Position numbers and translations under genes: made by a program. Positions 1 through 7,400 of a stretch of DNA of 64,000 bases are shown piece after piece. The stretch spans positions 1-64,000 of the forward strand of contig NZ_QCZH01000018.1 of the NCBI RefSeq assembly GCF_003097655.1. The letters are read 5' to 3'. Below the pieces are notes generated by a model. That model saw nothing but the letters and a program-made list of their open reading frames with translations, ran no database searches and was not told the DNA's origin. Every line of letters starts with the position of its first letter. The stretch's first letter is position 1. This DNA is from Flavobacterium laiguense. Its GTDB lineage: Bacteria; Bacteroidota; Bacteroidia; Flavobacteriales; Flavobacteriaceae.

Positions 1-77
1 AAGTGGTGGTCAATTTACTCCGAAACTGGTGGTCAATTTACACTGGAATGGGGTGGTCAATTTGACCGGTTTTTCCA
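1..77. mobile_element. End of an IS21-type insertion sequence (partial)
   Basis: Three copies of GGTGGTCAATTT begin at 5, 28 and 52, spaced 23 and 24 bases apart, and the last continues into GACCGGTTTTTCCA. IS21-family elements carry multiple terminal repeats of about this size, and this wording resembles IS21-like ends in Bacteroidetes as I remember them. No transposase gene is inside the window; istA/istB should lie to the left. The outer edge probably falls near 75-80, just short of the stop codon of the next gene, which is intact. Confidence 0.6.
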
Positions 78-93
78 GAAGAGCTTTTTGAAC

Positions 94-468
94 TTATTTT
101 TTGACAATATCCTCTAAAACGGCTTTGTCTGAATAATTAATTACTTTAAGAGTGATTTGTTGGTTTTTAATAGTTTTTCCATCTATTATATATAACTTTC
201 CTTTCTTTAACGGTACGTTGCTTTTATCAAAATCTACATCGCCCATTTTTAAAGTATTTTTTATATCGGTTGTGTCGACCCATTTCTCTGAAAGAATCTT
301 CGAAGCTTTATCCGAGTAAAAGAAAGGCTTAGTACTTAAATCATTCAAAACTCTGGCGTTTGGAAAATAATTACAGCGGGTGTCTTTTCCGCTAAATATT
401 GCCGCAACGACAAACAAACCCATTATCAAACCCACTAAATAGTAAGCAAAACGTTGTATGAAATTCAT
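94..468 (-). CDS. Small membrane-anchored protein, DUF4258-like
   Basis: A protein of 124 residues. Residues 5-26 form one hydrophobic segment near the N-terminus, so it is probably anchored in the inner membrane or exported, with a charged soluble remainder. Visible blocks are a CNYFPNARVLNDL stretch around 32-44 and a C-terminal beta-rich part (KLYIIDGK, ITLKVINY). From memory this resembles DUF4258-type proteins found beside ald in flavobacteria, but the assignment is weak and the function is unknown. It lies 36 bases downstream of alanine dehydrogenase on the same strand, so the two are probably cotranscribed. Its stop codon lies next to the presumed IS21 end at the window edge, and the C-terminus appears complete. 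Confidence 0.75.
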   Translation of the reverse strand: MNFIQRFAYYLVGLIMGLFVVAAIFSGKDTRCNYFPNARVLNDLSTKPFFYSDKASKILSEKWVDTTDIKNTLKMGDVDFDKSNVPLKKGKLYIIDGKTIKNQQITLKVINYSDKAVLEDIVKK

Positions 469-504
469 ATTTTAATTTTTCGGCAAAGGTATGGCAAAGT
501 TTGC

Positions 505-1698
505 TTAAAAAACAATTAAATTAATATCGTTATCGGGTAAATCAAACCAGTCTCCTATGGCTTTATTGGTAAGGATGCCATGATATAAATAAACACCATT
601 TTTTAAGCCGGCATTACAACGTATAGAACTTTCAATGCCTCCATCTTCGGCAATTTGCAATAAATAAGGAGTAATAATATTGCTTATAGAAAGGGATGCC
701 GTTTTAGAATAACGCGAAGGAATGTTGGGTACACAATAATGCAATACATTGCTCTTTAAAAAGGTTGGTTTTTCATGCGTTGTCACTTCCGAAGTTTCAA
801 AACAACCACCTGTATCAATGCTTATGTCTACAATCACAGCTCCTTTCTTCATGTGTTCTACCATGGTTTCGGTTACAACAACAGGGCAACGCTCTTTGCC
901 TCTCATGGCGCCAATAGCAACATCACAGCGTCTTAGTGCTTTTAGTAATGCTTTTTGTTGAAGGGTAGATGTAAAAATGCGTTGGTTTAAATTATTTTGT
1001 AAACGACGTAATTTTGTAATAGAATTATCAAAAACTTTTACGCTTGCGCCAAGACCAATAGCTGCTTTTGCGGCAAATTCACCTGCTGTTCCCGCACCAA
1101 TAATAACAACTTCGGTAGGGGCAACTCCTGTAATATTTCCAAAAAGTAATCCTTTTCCAAATTCATTGGTAATCATTAATTCGGCAGCAATAAGAATGGA
1201 GGCGGTTCCTGCAATTTCACTTAGCGATTTTACGGCAGGGTAGGAGCCGTCTTCGTCTTTTAGATATTCGAAAGCAAGAGCCGTAACTTTTTTTCGAGAC
1301 AATGCTTCAAAGTATGATTTTTTTCTGGTTTTTAATTGAATTGCCGATATTAAAATCGTTTTCGGATTCATCATTTCAATTTCGGCAACAGTAGGGGGTT
1401 CTACTTTTAGAATCATCGGGCAACTAAATACTTTTTTTGTATCCAGAGTAATTTCAGCACCAGCGTCGCTATATTCTTTGTCGCTATAACTGGAACTTAC
1501 ACCTGCTCCAGCTTCAATCATTACCCTATGTCCTTGATAGGTAAGTGTGTTTACTGAATCTGGAGTAAGACAAATACGGCGTTCCTGAAAACTGGTCTCT
1601 TTTGGGATACCTATGAAAAGTTGGCTTTTTTGTCTTGCAATTTCAAGTGTTTCTTCTTGAGGCAGTAATTGTTCTTTTGTAAATGGACTTATTGACAT
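505..1698 (-). CDS. ald: Alanine dehydrogenase
   Basis: Converts L-alanine, NAD+ and water to pyruvate, ammonia and NADH in the cytoplasm. The 397 residues show the AlaDH/PNT N-terminal domain, beginning with GIPKETSFQERRICLTP around 30-46, with substrate-site Lys near 98 in ILKVEPP. The NAD-binding Rossmann domain follows with VVIIGAGTAGEFAAKAA at about 195-212. It is some 25 residues longer at the N-terminus than the classic enzyme of about 370 residues, a form I associate with Bacteroidetes. The ATG at 1698 is the only good start upstream of the conserved domain. The related PntA transhydrogenase subunit is an alternative, but no pntB lies nearby. Confidence 0.88.
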   Translation of the reverse strand: MSISPFTKEQLLPQEETLEIARQKSQLFIGIPKETSFQERRICLTPDSVNTLTYQGHRVMIEAGAGVSSSYSDKEYSDAGAEITLDTKKVFSCPMILKVEPPTVAEIEMMNPKTILISAIQLKTRKKSYFEALSRKKVTALAFEYLKDEDGSYPAVKSLSEIAGTASILIAAELMITNEFGKGLLFGNITGVAPTEVVIIGAGTAGEFAAKAAIGLGASVKVFDNSITKLRRLQNNLNQRIFTSTLQQKALLKALRRCDVAIGAMRGKERCPVVVTETMVEHMKKGAVIVDISIDTGGCFETSEVTTHEKPTFLKSNVLHYCVPNIPSRYSKTASLSISNIITPYLLQIAEDGGIESSIRCNAGLKNGVYLYHGILTNKAIGDWFDLPDNDINLIVF

Positions 1699-1760
1699 TG
1701 ATGTAATGAAATTAGAGGTACAATTTACAAAAAAGATTCGTAACTATTCCGTTAGTTTTA

Positions 1761-1938
1761 AGTTTTCAGTCGTAGTCGCAGTTTTCAGAGTTGTCTGTAA
1801 ACATTGTAATTTGTTTTCTTAACAATATTTGTAAAAAAGTGAGTCTGCTTTAGAAATATTCTTTAATTAATTCCTTTATGGATTGAAAATTGTCCTGATA
1901 ACTATCGGAAGAAAACTGAAAACTGAAAACTGAAAACT
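1761..1938. repeat. AAAACTG tandem array with inverted arms
   Basis: The right arm has AAAACTG three times in direct tandem (1912-1932) followed by AAAACT (1933-1938). The left arm holds the reverse-complement words AGTTTTCAG (1761-1769) and CAGTTTTCAG (1779-1788). The arms enclose about 120 bases without a gene. The arms could pair in RNA or single-stranded DNA. Confidence 0.7.
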
Positions 1939-1946
1939 ATTTCAAT

Positions 1947-2423
1947 TTAATCTATGTCTTTTTCCATTTTTATATCGGCTCGCTCATAAACACCTTCTTC
2001 TACAGGAATTTCTACAAATCCAAAACTTTCATACAAGTGTATTGCGGGGGCTAAGGATTTATTGGAGTACAGAATTAATTTTTGGAAGCCTTTTTCTTTG
2101 GCTACAGCCAAACAATGAATCATCAGTTTTTTGCCAATACCCAAACCTTGATTACCATCAGAAACAGCCATTTTACTCAATTCGAAAGTAGTTGAATCTA
2201 TTTTTAATAACGAAACCGTACCAACTATTTTATCGGCATATTTGGCATAAAAAATCATTCCGCCTTTGTCGATTATTTCTCCCTGTGGATCCGAAAGTAT
2301 TCTTTCGTCTTTTGGTTCTACTTTGAAATATTTATGAAGCCATTCTAAATTTAAAATTTTTATGGGTTCCTTTAAATCAATAGAAAATGGAATAATTTCT
2401 ACAGCATTTGGATCTAGTTTCAT
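1947..2423 (-). CDS. GNAT family N-acetyltransferase
   Basis: A 158-residue acetyl-CoA-dependent acetyltransferase. The acetyl-CoA pyrophosphate-binding motif A is visible as NQGLGIGKKLMIHCL around 90-104, preceded by the beta-strand FELSKMAV and followed by LILYSNKSLAPAIHLYESFGF, the usual motif B. Such proteins acetylate amines on small molecules, antibiotics or protein N-termini; the substrate cannot be read from the sequence. It lies 11 bases downstream of tsaE on the same strand, so the two are likely cotranscribed. That position does not make it RimI, whose usual partner is TsaB. Confidence 0.85.
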   Translation of the reverse strand: MKLDPNAVEIIPFSIDLKEPIKILNLEWLHKYFKVEPKDERILSDPQGEIIDKGGMIFYAKYADKIVGTVSLLKIDSTTFELSKMAVSDGNQGLGIGKKLMIHCLAVAKEKGFQKLILYSNKSLAPAIHLYESFGFVEIPVEEGVYERADIKMEKDID

Positions 2424-2434
2424 GAAAAATGATT

Positions 2435-2842
2435 TTATGTTAATTCAAGAGAGCGATTTCCGTCAGCAAGCAGCTCAATGGTAATGACTGAATGCTGCTC
2501 TGGAATTAAATTCTCTATTTTTTCTGACCATTCTATAAAGCACCAATTTCCGGAATACAGGTAATCATCTATTCCCATGTCAAGTGCTTCACTTTCTTTG
2601 TTAAGTCTATAAAAGTCAAAATGATAAATGGTTTGATTTTTAGCGGTTTGATATTCGTTAACTAAAGAAAAGGTTGGGCTACTTGTTGCTTCTTTCACAC
2701 CAAGAGTTTTACAAAGCTGTTTGATTAAAGTTGTTTTTCCAACACCCATTTCTCCATTAAAAAGGATTACTTTATTTGGGTTTTGATCTAATATTTGTTG
2801 CGCAACTGCTGCAAGTTGATCGATAGAAAATGTGATAGTCAT
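2435..2842 (-). CDS. tsaE: tRNA threonylcarbamoyladenosine synthesis ATPase TsaE
   Basis: ATPase of the TsaB-TsaD-TsaE complex that places threonylcarbamoyl on A37 of ANN-decoding tRNAs. The 135 residues show Walker A GEMGVGKTT at about 30-38, the SSPTFSLVNEY block near 53-63, the HFDFYRL strand near 73-79 and FIEWSEKI near 101-108, all characteristic of the family, and the length is normal. It sits between porX and a GNAT gene on the minus strand. The upstream intergenic DNA toward porX contains a large inverted repeat. Confidence 0.92.
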   Translation of the reverse strand: MTITFSIDQLAAVAQQILDQNPNKVILFNGEMGVGKTTLIKQLCKTLGVKEATSSPTFSLVNEYQTAKNQTIYHFDFYRLNKESEALDMGIDDYLYSGNWCFIEWSEKIENLIPEQHSVITIELLADGNRSLELT

Positions 2843-2849
2843 GAGTTAG

Positions 2850-3030
2850 TGTTCAGTGTTCAGTTTTTTAGTATTCAGTTTTATCGGTCGTCTCGGTGTT
2901 CAGTTTTTTTTTTTTAGTGTTCAGTCAGAATTAATGGCACTTATTAAATCTTATTTTTTACAGATTAACTAGTCGCTATTAAGTTATTCATCATCATAAT
3001 AACTGATCACTAAAAAACTGAACACTGACC
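2850..3030. repeat. ACTGAACACTG inverted repeat array
   Basis: A perfect 19-base arm at 2854-2872 (CAGTGTTCAGTTTTTTAGT) is matched by its reverse complement at 3009-3027, enclosing about 136 bases. Further copies of GTGTTCAGT occur at about 2897-2904 and 2917-2924. The element lies between porX and tsaE, which read in the same direction. It is related in wording to the AAAACTG array at 1761-1938. Confidence 0.75.
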
Positions 3031-3036
3031 ACTTCT

Positions 3037-4590
3037 TTATTTAGGGTTAAAAACAAGAAAAGGAATAATCATTTCTTCCAATGATATTCCGCCATGTTGA
3101 TAGGTGTTTTTATAATAACTAACATAATGGTTGTAATTGTTTACATAAGCCAAAAACAAATCATTTTTCGCAAAAATATAGGAACTACTCATATTTATGG
3201 TCGGCAAGCCAATATTTTTGGGTTCTTTTACGGCATACACATCCTTATGTTCGTAGGTCAAACTGCGTCCTGTTTTGTATCTAAGATTAAGACTTGTGTT
3301 TTTGTCTCCCACTACTTTTGATGGGTTTTTTACATTGATTGTACCGTGATCGGTTGTCAAAATCAATTTAAAACCTAATTTCTGGGCTTGTTGAATAATT
3401 TCCAGCAATGGAGAGTTCTTAAACCAACTCAATGTTAAAGAGCGATAGGCTTTGTCATCTGAAGCTAATTCTTTTACCACATCCATTTCGGTTTTGGCAT
3501 GGGAAAGCATGTCTACAAAATTATACACCACCGTCACAAGATTGTTGTCCTTTAATGACCTGAAATTTTCGGACAGCTTTTTTCCTCCAGCCAAATTGGT
3601 GATTTTAAAATAATCTTCTTTGATGTTTAGCCTTAATCTTTTTAATTGGGCTGTTAAAAATTCGGCTTCAAATAAATTTTTCCCACCTTCTTCGGGGTCA
3701 TTTTTCCAATATTGAGGAAACTGTTTTTCCATTTCGAGTGGAGTCAATCCAGAGAAAATGGCATTTCTTGCATATTGTGTTGCAGTTGGTAAAATGGCGT
3801 AATAAGGAACCTCTTTTTCGAGTTTGTAAAAATTAGCAACCACACTTTCTATTACTTTCCATTGATCGTAACGTAAATTATCAATCACCACAAAAAGGAT
3901 CGGCTTGTCTTTTTTAAGGATTTCTGGGACCACTAATTCTTTGAATAAATTATGAGATTGTACGGGTTTATCTGCTTTTGGTGCAAACCAATCTTCGTAA
4001 TTTCGTTCTATAAATTTTCCAAATTGAGAATTGGCTTCCACTTTTTGGGATTCTAGAATTTCAATCATAGCTTGATCATCAATATTCTCTAGTTCGAGTT
4101 CCCAAAAAATCAATTTTTTATACAATTCAATCCAATCTTCATAGGAATTGACCATAGCCATTTCCATAGTGATTTTTCTAAATTCTTTTTGATAATCTAA
4201 TGTTGTTTTCTGAGAAATTAATCGCGAATGGTCTAGGTTTTTCTTTAAACTCAATAAAATCTGATTTGGATTCACTGGTTTTATCAAATAATCGGCAATT
4301 TTAGAACCAATGGCTTCCTCCATGATATATTCTTCTTCGCTTTTGGTAATCATTATCATAGGAATAGAAGATTTTTTCTCCTTCATTTCAGATAACGTTT
4401 CCAAACCACTCATTCCCGGCATATTTTCGTCTAGAAAAACAATATCAAAGTTGTTTTCATCAAAAATATCAATAGCATCACGACCATTATTGCAAGTGGT
4501 AACATGGTAGTTTTTTTTCTCTAGAAATAATATGTGGGGTTTGAGCAAATCGATTTCATCATCAACCCAAAGTATTTTTATGGTATCCAT
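3037..4590 (-). CDS. porX: Response regulator with PglZ domain, T9SS regulator PorX
   Basis: Cytoplasmic response regulator that in Porphyromonas gingivalis and flavobacteria is needed for type IX secretion. The 517 residues have an N-terminal receiver domain (about 4-120) with acidic pocket Asp10/Asp11, phospho-acceptor Asp54 in VFLDENMPG, Thr82 and Lys104. A helical linker leads to an alkaline-phosphatase-fold PglZ domain (about 205-515). Visible metal-site pieces are VIDNLRYDQW (235-244, Asp237 and Asp242), Thr271 in TATQYARN, and a later TTDHGT. Phosphorylation by PorY is known from P. gingivalis; no porY lies here. PglZ domains also occur in BREX phage defence, but the receiver fusion and full length identify PorX. 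Confidence 0.93.
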   Translation of the reverse strand: MDTIKILWVDDEIDLLKPHILFLEKKNYHVTTCNNGRDAIDIFDENNFDIVFLDENMPGMSGLETLSEMKEKKSSIPMIMITKSEEEYIMEEAIGSKIADYLIKPVNPNQILLSLKKNLDHSRLISQKTTLDYQKEFRKITMEMAMVNSYEDWIELYKKLIFWELELENIDDQAMIEILESQKVEANSQFGKFIERNYEDWFAPKADKPVQSHNLFKELVVPEILKKDKPILFVVIDNLRYDQWKVIESVVANFYKLEKEVPYYAILPTATQYARNAIFSGLTPLEMEKQFPQYWKNDPEEGGKNLFEAEFLTAQLKRLRLNIKEDYFKITNLAGGKKLSENFRSLKDNNLVTVVYNFVDMLSHAKTEMDVVKELASDDKAYRSLTLSWFKNSPLLEIIQQAQKLGFKLILTTDHGTINVKNPSKVVGDKNTSLNLRYKTGRSLTYEHKDVYAVKEPKNIGLPTINMSSSYIFAKNDLFLAYVNNYNHYVSYYKNTYQHGGISLEEMIIPFLVFNPK

Positions 4591-4794
4591 TTATATTTAA
4601 TTTTAGTGCAATTTAGTTGTATAGAACTTAATAAATATTAAAAATAGTATAAAATTGATTATTAAAAAGGAGAAACATTGTTATTTTAATGATAACCAGT
4701 GCTAAAAATAAGCAATAAAAACGGCTGATTTATTTTTTAGTTTAAATGAATTATGATTATCTTAAGATGATACCTAAAAAGATGTTTTTTTTGT

Positions 4795-4872
4795 CACAGA
4801 TTTCACCCTCAAAAGTTTTCGGGGGTCCACAAATTAAACATTCGGTATATTGAAAATTTGTGCTAATCTGTG
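4795..4872. repeat. CACAGATT inverted repeat
   Basis: CACAGATT at 4795-4802 is matched by AATCTGTG at 4865-4872, with weaker extension on both sides (TCACC against GGTGTGA). The enclosed DNA includes a CGGGGG run. The same words form an inverted repeat at 24940-24984, so this is a dispersed family. It lies between divergent genes and so is not an ordinary terminator. Confidence 0.6.
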
Positions 4873-4968
4873 GAATTGGTGTGAATTTTTAAATTACTTT
4901 AAAATTGCAAAATTTACACTACAATCTAAAAGGATTGATATAAGACCTTAATCACTCGCTATTTTACT

Positions 4969-4976
4969 TATATTTG
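4969..4976 (+). promoter_or_regulatory. Putative -7 box TATATTTG of the HD gene
   Basis: TATATTTG matches the Bacteroidetes -7 consensus TAnnTTTG and lies 21 bases upstream of the GTG start at 4998. No clear -33 TTTG is seen at the usual distance, so the call rests on the -7 box and its position. Confidence 0.5.
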
Positions 4977-4997
4977 TTGACCTAAAAAGTATAGAAA

Positions 4998-6227
4998 GTG
5001 TCTCAAATTAATAAACTTAAAATATTCAACGACCCAATTTACGGGTTTATTACCATCCCAAATCCTTTAATTTACGATTTAATTCAACATTCTTATTTTC
5101 AGCGTTTAAGACGTATTTCACAAATGGGTTTGTCCTATTTAGTGTATCCAGGAGCGAATCATACTCGTTTTCATCACGCCTTAGGATGCATGCATTTGAT
5201 GCAAAAAGCGGTCGAGGTATTGCGTTTTAAAGAAGTTTCCATAAGTTCGGAGGAAGAAAATGCGTTGTATATAGCCATATTATTGCACGATATTGGACAT
5301 GGACCCTTTTCACACGCTATGGAAAGCAGTATCGTGGAAGATGTACATCATGAAGAAATTTCTTTATTATTCATGGAACAATTAAATAATGAATTCAACG
5401 GTCAATTAAGCCTTGCAATTCAGGTTTTTAAGGGAGATTATCATCGCAAATTCATGCTGCAACTTATTTCGAGTCAGCTTGATATGGATCGAATGGATTA
5501 TTTAAAAAGGGATAGTTTTTATTCTGGTGTTTCTGAGGGAAATGTCAATTCTGAACGATTAATCCAGATGATGAATGTGGTTGATGATGTATTGGTTATT
5601 GAAGAAAAAGGAATTTACTCTGTCGAAAAATTTTTGATGTCCAGACGATTAATGTATTGGCAAGTATATTTGCATAAAACAAGTTTGGTTGCGGAGTTAA
5701 TTTTGACCAAGATTTTAAAACGTGCCAAAGAATTGACCGAAAGAGGTCTTGTTCTACCGTGTAGTGAGCCTTTGTTGTTTTTTATGCAAAATAAAGTAAA
5801 TTTAGAAACCTTTGATACCAAAACATTGTCATTGTTTGCTCAATTGGATGATTTTGACATAATAAGCGCCTTGAAATCTTGGCAAAATCAAGAGGATTTC
5901 ATACTTTCTACTTTGAGTAAAATGATTATCAACAGAGATCTATTAAAAATAAAATTGACCAATGATAAAGTGTCAATGGAAGAGTTATTGATTCAGAAAG
6001 AACGTTTTTCAATTCAAAATAATATTTCTCTTACAGAATCTAATTATTTTATATTTAAAGGCAAAATAAAGAGTCAAGCCTATAGTAAAGTAGCCGAACC
6101 CATCCGAATATTGAATAAAGATCTAACAATTGAAGATGTCGTTGAAGCCTCAGATCAGCTGAATTTGAAATCATTATCTAAATTAGTAACCAAGTATTAT
6201 ATTTGTTTTCCAAAACAACTAGTATAA
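4998..6227 (+). CDS. HD domain phosphohydrolase
   Basis: A 409-residue protein of the HD superfamily related to dNTP triphosphohydrolases and SAMHD1. The N-terminal half carries FQRLRRISQMGLSYLVYPGANHTRFHHALGC, with the first metal His in NHTRFHH, and then ILLHDIGHGPFSHAME with the HD pair, followed by QLDMDRMDYLKRDSFYSG, the final Asp. These are the residues for a divalent metal centre. Substrate is unknown; family members remove triphosphate from dNTPs or cleave other phosphoesters. The start is GTG at 4998, which places a TATATTTG box 21 bases upstream. The C-terminal third is helical and less conserved. The lpxD operon follows 129 bases later with its own promoter-like box. Confidence 0.85.
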   Translation: MSQINKLKIFNDPIYGFITIPNPLIYDLIQHSYFQRLRRISQMGLSYLVYPGANHTRFHHALGCMHLMQKAVEVLRFKEVSISSEEENALYIAILLHDIGHGPFSHAMESSIVEDVHHEEISLLFMEQLNNEFNGQLSLAIQVFKGDYHRKFMLQLISSQLDMDRMDYLKRDSFYSGVSEGNVNSERLIQMMNVVDDVLVIEEKGIYSVEKFLMSRRLMYWQVYLHKTSLVAELILTKILKRAKELTERGLVLPCSEPLLFFMQNKVNLETFDTKTLSLFAQLDDFDIISALKSWQNQEDFILSTLSKMIINRDLLKIKLTNDKVSMEELLIQKERFSIQNNISLTESNYFIFKGKIKSQAYSKVAEPIRILNKDLTIEDVVEASDQLNLKSLSKLVTKYYICFPKQLV

Positions 6228-6253
6228 AAATAAGATTTAAAACCTATTTTTTA

Positions 6254-6261
6254 TATTTTTG
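6254..6261 (+). promoter_or_regulatory. Putative -7 box TATTTTTG upstream of lpxD
   Basis: TATTTTTG fits TAnnTTTG and lies about 95 bases before the lpxD start, leaving room for a 5' leader. No good -33 box was found. Confidence 0.4.
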
Positions 6262-6356
6262 TCACTTCGAAACGAGCCAAACTATTTTTTATTGAACATT
6301 GATAGCACTTTATAACAAGTACAATTGAATGCCTATGAAAAATACAATCCTATAAA

Positions 6357-7400
6357 ATGAAATTTACAGCAGAACAAATAGCAGGAATATTAGAAGGAGA
6401 AATTGTTGGAGATCCCAATATTGAAGTTTCTCGATTGTCTAAAATAGAAGAAGGTTCTGAAGGATCACTTACTTTTTTATCGAATCCCAAATACATTAAT
6501 TATATTTATACCACAAAGGCTTCTGTAACAATTGTTAATGATACTTTTGTGCCGGAATCTCCAATATCCACAACTCTTATTAAAGTAGCAGATGCTTATA
6601 AAGCTTTTTCTAAATTATTAGAGTTTTACAATCAAGTAAAATTAAATAAAAGTGGAATTGAACAGCCTTCTACTATCTCTGAAAGTGCAAAATACGGCGA
6701 AAATCTATATTTAGGCAGTTTTAGTTATGTTGGAGATAATGTGATTTTGGGTGACAATGTTAAAATTTATCCTGGTAGTTTTATTGGAGATAACGTTACT
6801 ATTGGAAATAATGTTATTATTTTTGCTGGCGCTAAAATTTATTCAGAAACCGTAATTGGTAATAATTGCACCATACATTCTGGAACCATTATTGGAGCTG
6901 ATGGTTTTGGTTATGCCCCAAATGAAGATGGTACGTATAGTAAGATTCCCCAAATTGGTAATGTAATTATAGAAGATAATGTAGAGGTTGGTGCGAACTC
7001 AACAATTGACAGAGCAACATTGGGATCTACTATAATAAGGCAAGGAGTTAAAATTGATAACCAAATTCAGATTGCGCATAATGTAGAAATTGGCAAAAAT
7101 ACAGTTATTGCAGCTCAAACCGGAATTGCAGGATCTAGCAAAGTAGGCGAAAACTGTATGATTGGAGGTCAAGTGGGTATTGCGGGTCATTTAACAATAG
7201 GTAATAATGTTCGTATTCAAGCTCAATCTGGAGTAGGAAGAAATATAAAAGACAATGAGGTTTTACAAGGAAGTCCTACATTTGGATATTCTGATTATAG
7301 CAAATCGTATATTCATTTTAAGAATTTACCAAAATTGGTCAAGGAACTAGAGGAGTTAAAAAAACAAATATTAAACCAAAAAAATGGAAACAATGGTTAA
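6357..7400 (+). CDS. lpxD: UDP-3-O-acylglucosamine N-acyltransferase LpxD
   Basis: Third step of lipid A synthesis: transfers a 3-hydroxyacyl chain from acyl carrier protein to the 2-amino group of UDP-3-O-acylglucosamine. The 347 residues show the N-terminal uridine-binding domain (about 1-100, with LTFLSNPKY), then a left-handed beta-helix of hexapeptide repeats (about 108-310, [I/V]G[D/N]N patterns) with the catalytic-type His in QIAHNVEIG, and a C-terminal helix (KLVKELEELKKQI). Length is typical. It overlaps lpxC-fabZ by 17 bases, a clear sign of one operon. A shorter paralog lies at 10392. Confidence 0.95.
   Translation: MKFTAEQIAGILEGEIVGDPNIEVSRLSKIEEGSEGSLTFLSNPKYINYIYTTKASVTIVNDTFVPESPISTTLIKVADAYKAFSKLLEFYNQVKLNKSGIEQPSTISESAKYGENLYLGSFSYVGDNVILGDNVKIYPGSFIGDNVTIGNNVIIFAGAKIYSETVIGNNCTIHSGTIIGADGFGYAPNEDGTYSKIPQIGNVIIEDNVEVGANSTIDRATLGSTIIRQGVKIDNQIQIAHNVEIGKNTVIAAQTGIAGSSKVGENCMIGGQVGIAGHLTIGNNVRIQAQSGVGRNIKDNEVLQGSPTFGYSDYSKSYIHFKNLPKLVKELEELKKQILNQKNGNNG

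Larger units (their letters stand above)
4591..4997. other. Intergenic region between porX and the HD gene
   Basis: About 400 bases between divergent genes. It must hold promoters for both directions. Apart from a TATATTTG box at 4969-4976 and the CACAGATT inverted repeat at 4795-4872, I see only AT-rich sequence and no convincing open reading frame or RNA gene. Confidence 0.6.

Noticed and set aside
3037-4590. PglZ domain as part of a BREX phage-defence system
   Set aside because: The protein has a receiver domain in front and the length of PorX, and no brx genes are nearby.
4998-6227. HD protein as a dNTPase-type phage-defence gene
   Set aside because: It lies beside conserved lipid A genes with no defence genes around; a housekeeping role is more likely.
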